Below, piece by piece: positions 14,325 to 14,383 of a stretch of 14,383 nucleotides of DNA. The notes below the pieces were generated by a model that saw nothing but the letters and a program-made list of their open reading frames with translations, was not told the origin of the DNA and did not search any database. Origin of the DNA: Campylobacterota bacterium. Lineage in GTDB: Bacteria; Campylobacterota; Campylobacteria; Campylobacterales; JAADDG01. The stretch is from assembly GCA_013154075.1 (NCBI GenBank), contig JAADDG010000166.1, forward strand, positions 1 through 14,383. Direction: 5' to 3'. The translations under genes and the position numbers were made by a program. The first letter of the stretch is position 1, and every line of letters starts with the position of its first letter.

Positions 14325-14359
14325 CTCTCTCCTTTCTCCCCTCTTCTTTCCCTCTTTCT
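14321..14359. other. 39-base uninterrupted pyrimidine tract
   Basis: Every base from 14321 to 14359 on the plus strand is C or T, with several runs of three or four C. An RNA copy would be unstructured, C-containing and G-free, like Rho-loading sites; the opposite strand is pure purine. It contains no reading frame. Its role is unknown. Confidence 0.6.
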
Positions 14360-14370
14360 ATAGTAAATTT

Positions 14371-14376
14371 TATAAT
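14371..14376 (+). promoter_or_regulatory. Promoter-like -10 box pointing out of the window
   Basis: TATAAT lies seven bases before the window end, behind pyrimidine-rich and then AT-rich DNA. It probably serves a rightward gene beyond the window, which cannot be seen. Confidence 0.4.
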
Positions 14377-14383
14377 AATTTAA

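Noticed and set aside
1..14383. Mobile elements, CRISPR arrays, tRNA, rRNA, toxin-antitoxin or defence genes
   Set aside because: No terminal repeats, regularly spaced repeats, transposase or integrase motifs, or tRNA-like folds were seen; the genes are densely packed housekeeping and envelope genes with uniform codon use.

Overview
The window looks like core chromosome from a free-living, possibly thermophilic or vent-type member of the Campylobacterota (former Epsilonproteobacteria). The evidence is AT-rich, lysine-rich genes; an F1/stator ATP synthase operon ordered b', b, delta, alpha, gamma with no a or c subunit genes beside it; a b subunit that begins with a signal peptide; promoters with a good -10 box behind T-rich DNA rather than a clear -35; and a ppiD-like gene directly followed by ftsA and ftsZ, as in Campylobacter jejuni. 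The genus cannot be fixed from this sequence.

Layout. Positions 1-3950 hold a leftward ATP synthase operon, atpF'-atpF-atpH-atpA-atpG, with the ribosome binding site of the next gene (probably atpD) at the window edge. A divergent intergenic region (3951-4166) carries a palindromic atp promoter and the start of a 671-residue lipoprotein gene (4167-6182) that ends in a clear hairpin terminator. A 93-residue cysteine-containing protein of unknown function follows (6321-6602). Next comes a tight rightward unit (6675-8808): a 118-residue unknown protein resembling a shrunken receiver domain, the 16S rRNA methyltransferase RsmD and an acidic amino acid symporter. It converges on a leftward DUF481 outer-membrane barrel gene (8829-9551). 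Divergent from that is a single cyclophilin gene (9709-10197) with its own promoter and terminator. The window ends with the rightward cell-division operon ppiD-like, ftsA, ftsZ (10296-14301), then a weak hairpin, a 39-base pure pyrimidine tract and a promoter-like box pointing out of the window.

How the parts relate. The atp genes make the F1 head and peripheral stalk of ATP synthase. FtsA and FtsZ make the membrane-tethered division ring, and the gene in front of them encodes an anchored periplasmic folding factor. The remaining genes are housekeeping or envelope functions. I found no mobile element, CRISPR array, tRNA, rRNA or defence system, and no gap longer than 300 bases without a gene.

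The least ordinary signals are: a TTGCGCAA palindrome at two promoters; the receiver-like small protein overlapping rsmD; a PpiD-like protein with no histidine in its parvulin region; a large lipoprotein where parAB usually stands; and the long pyrimidine tract after ftsZ. None of these amounts to clear evidence of a new system.
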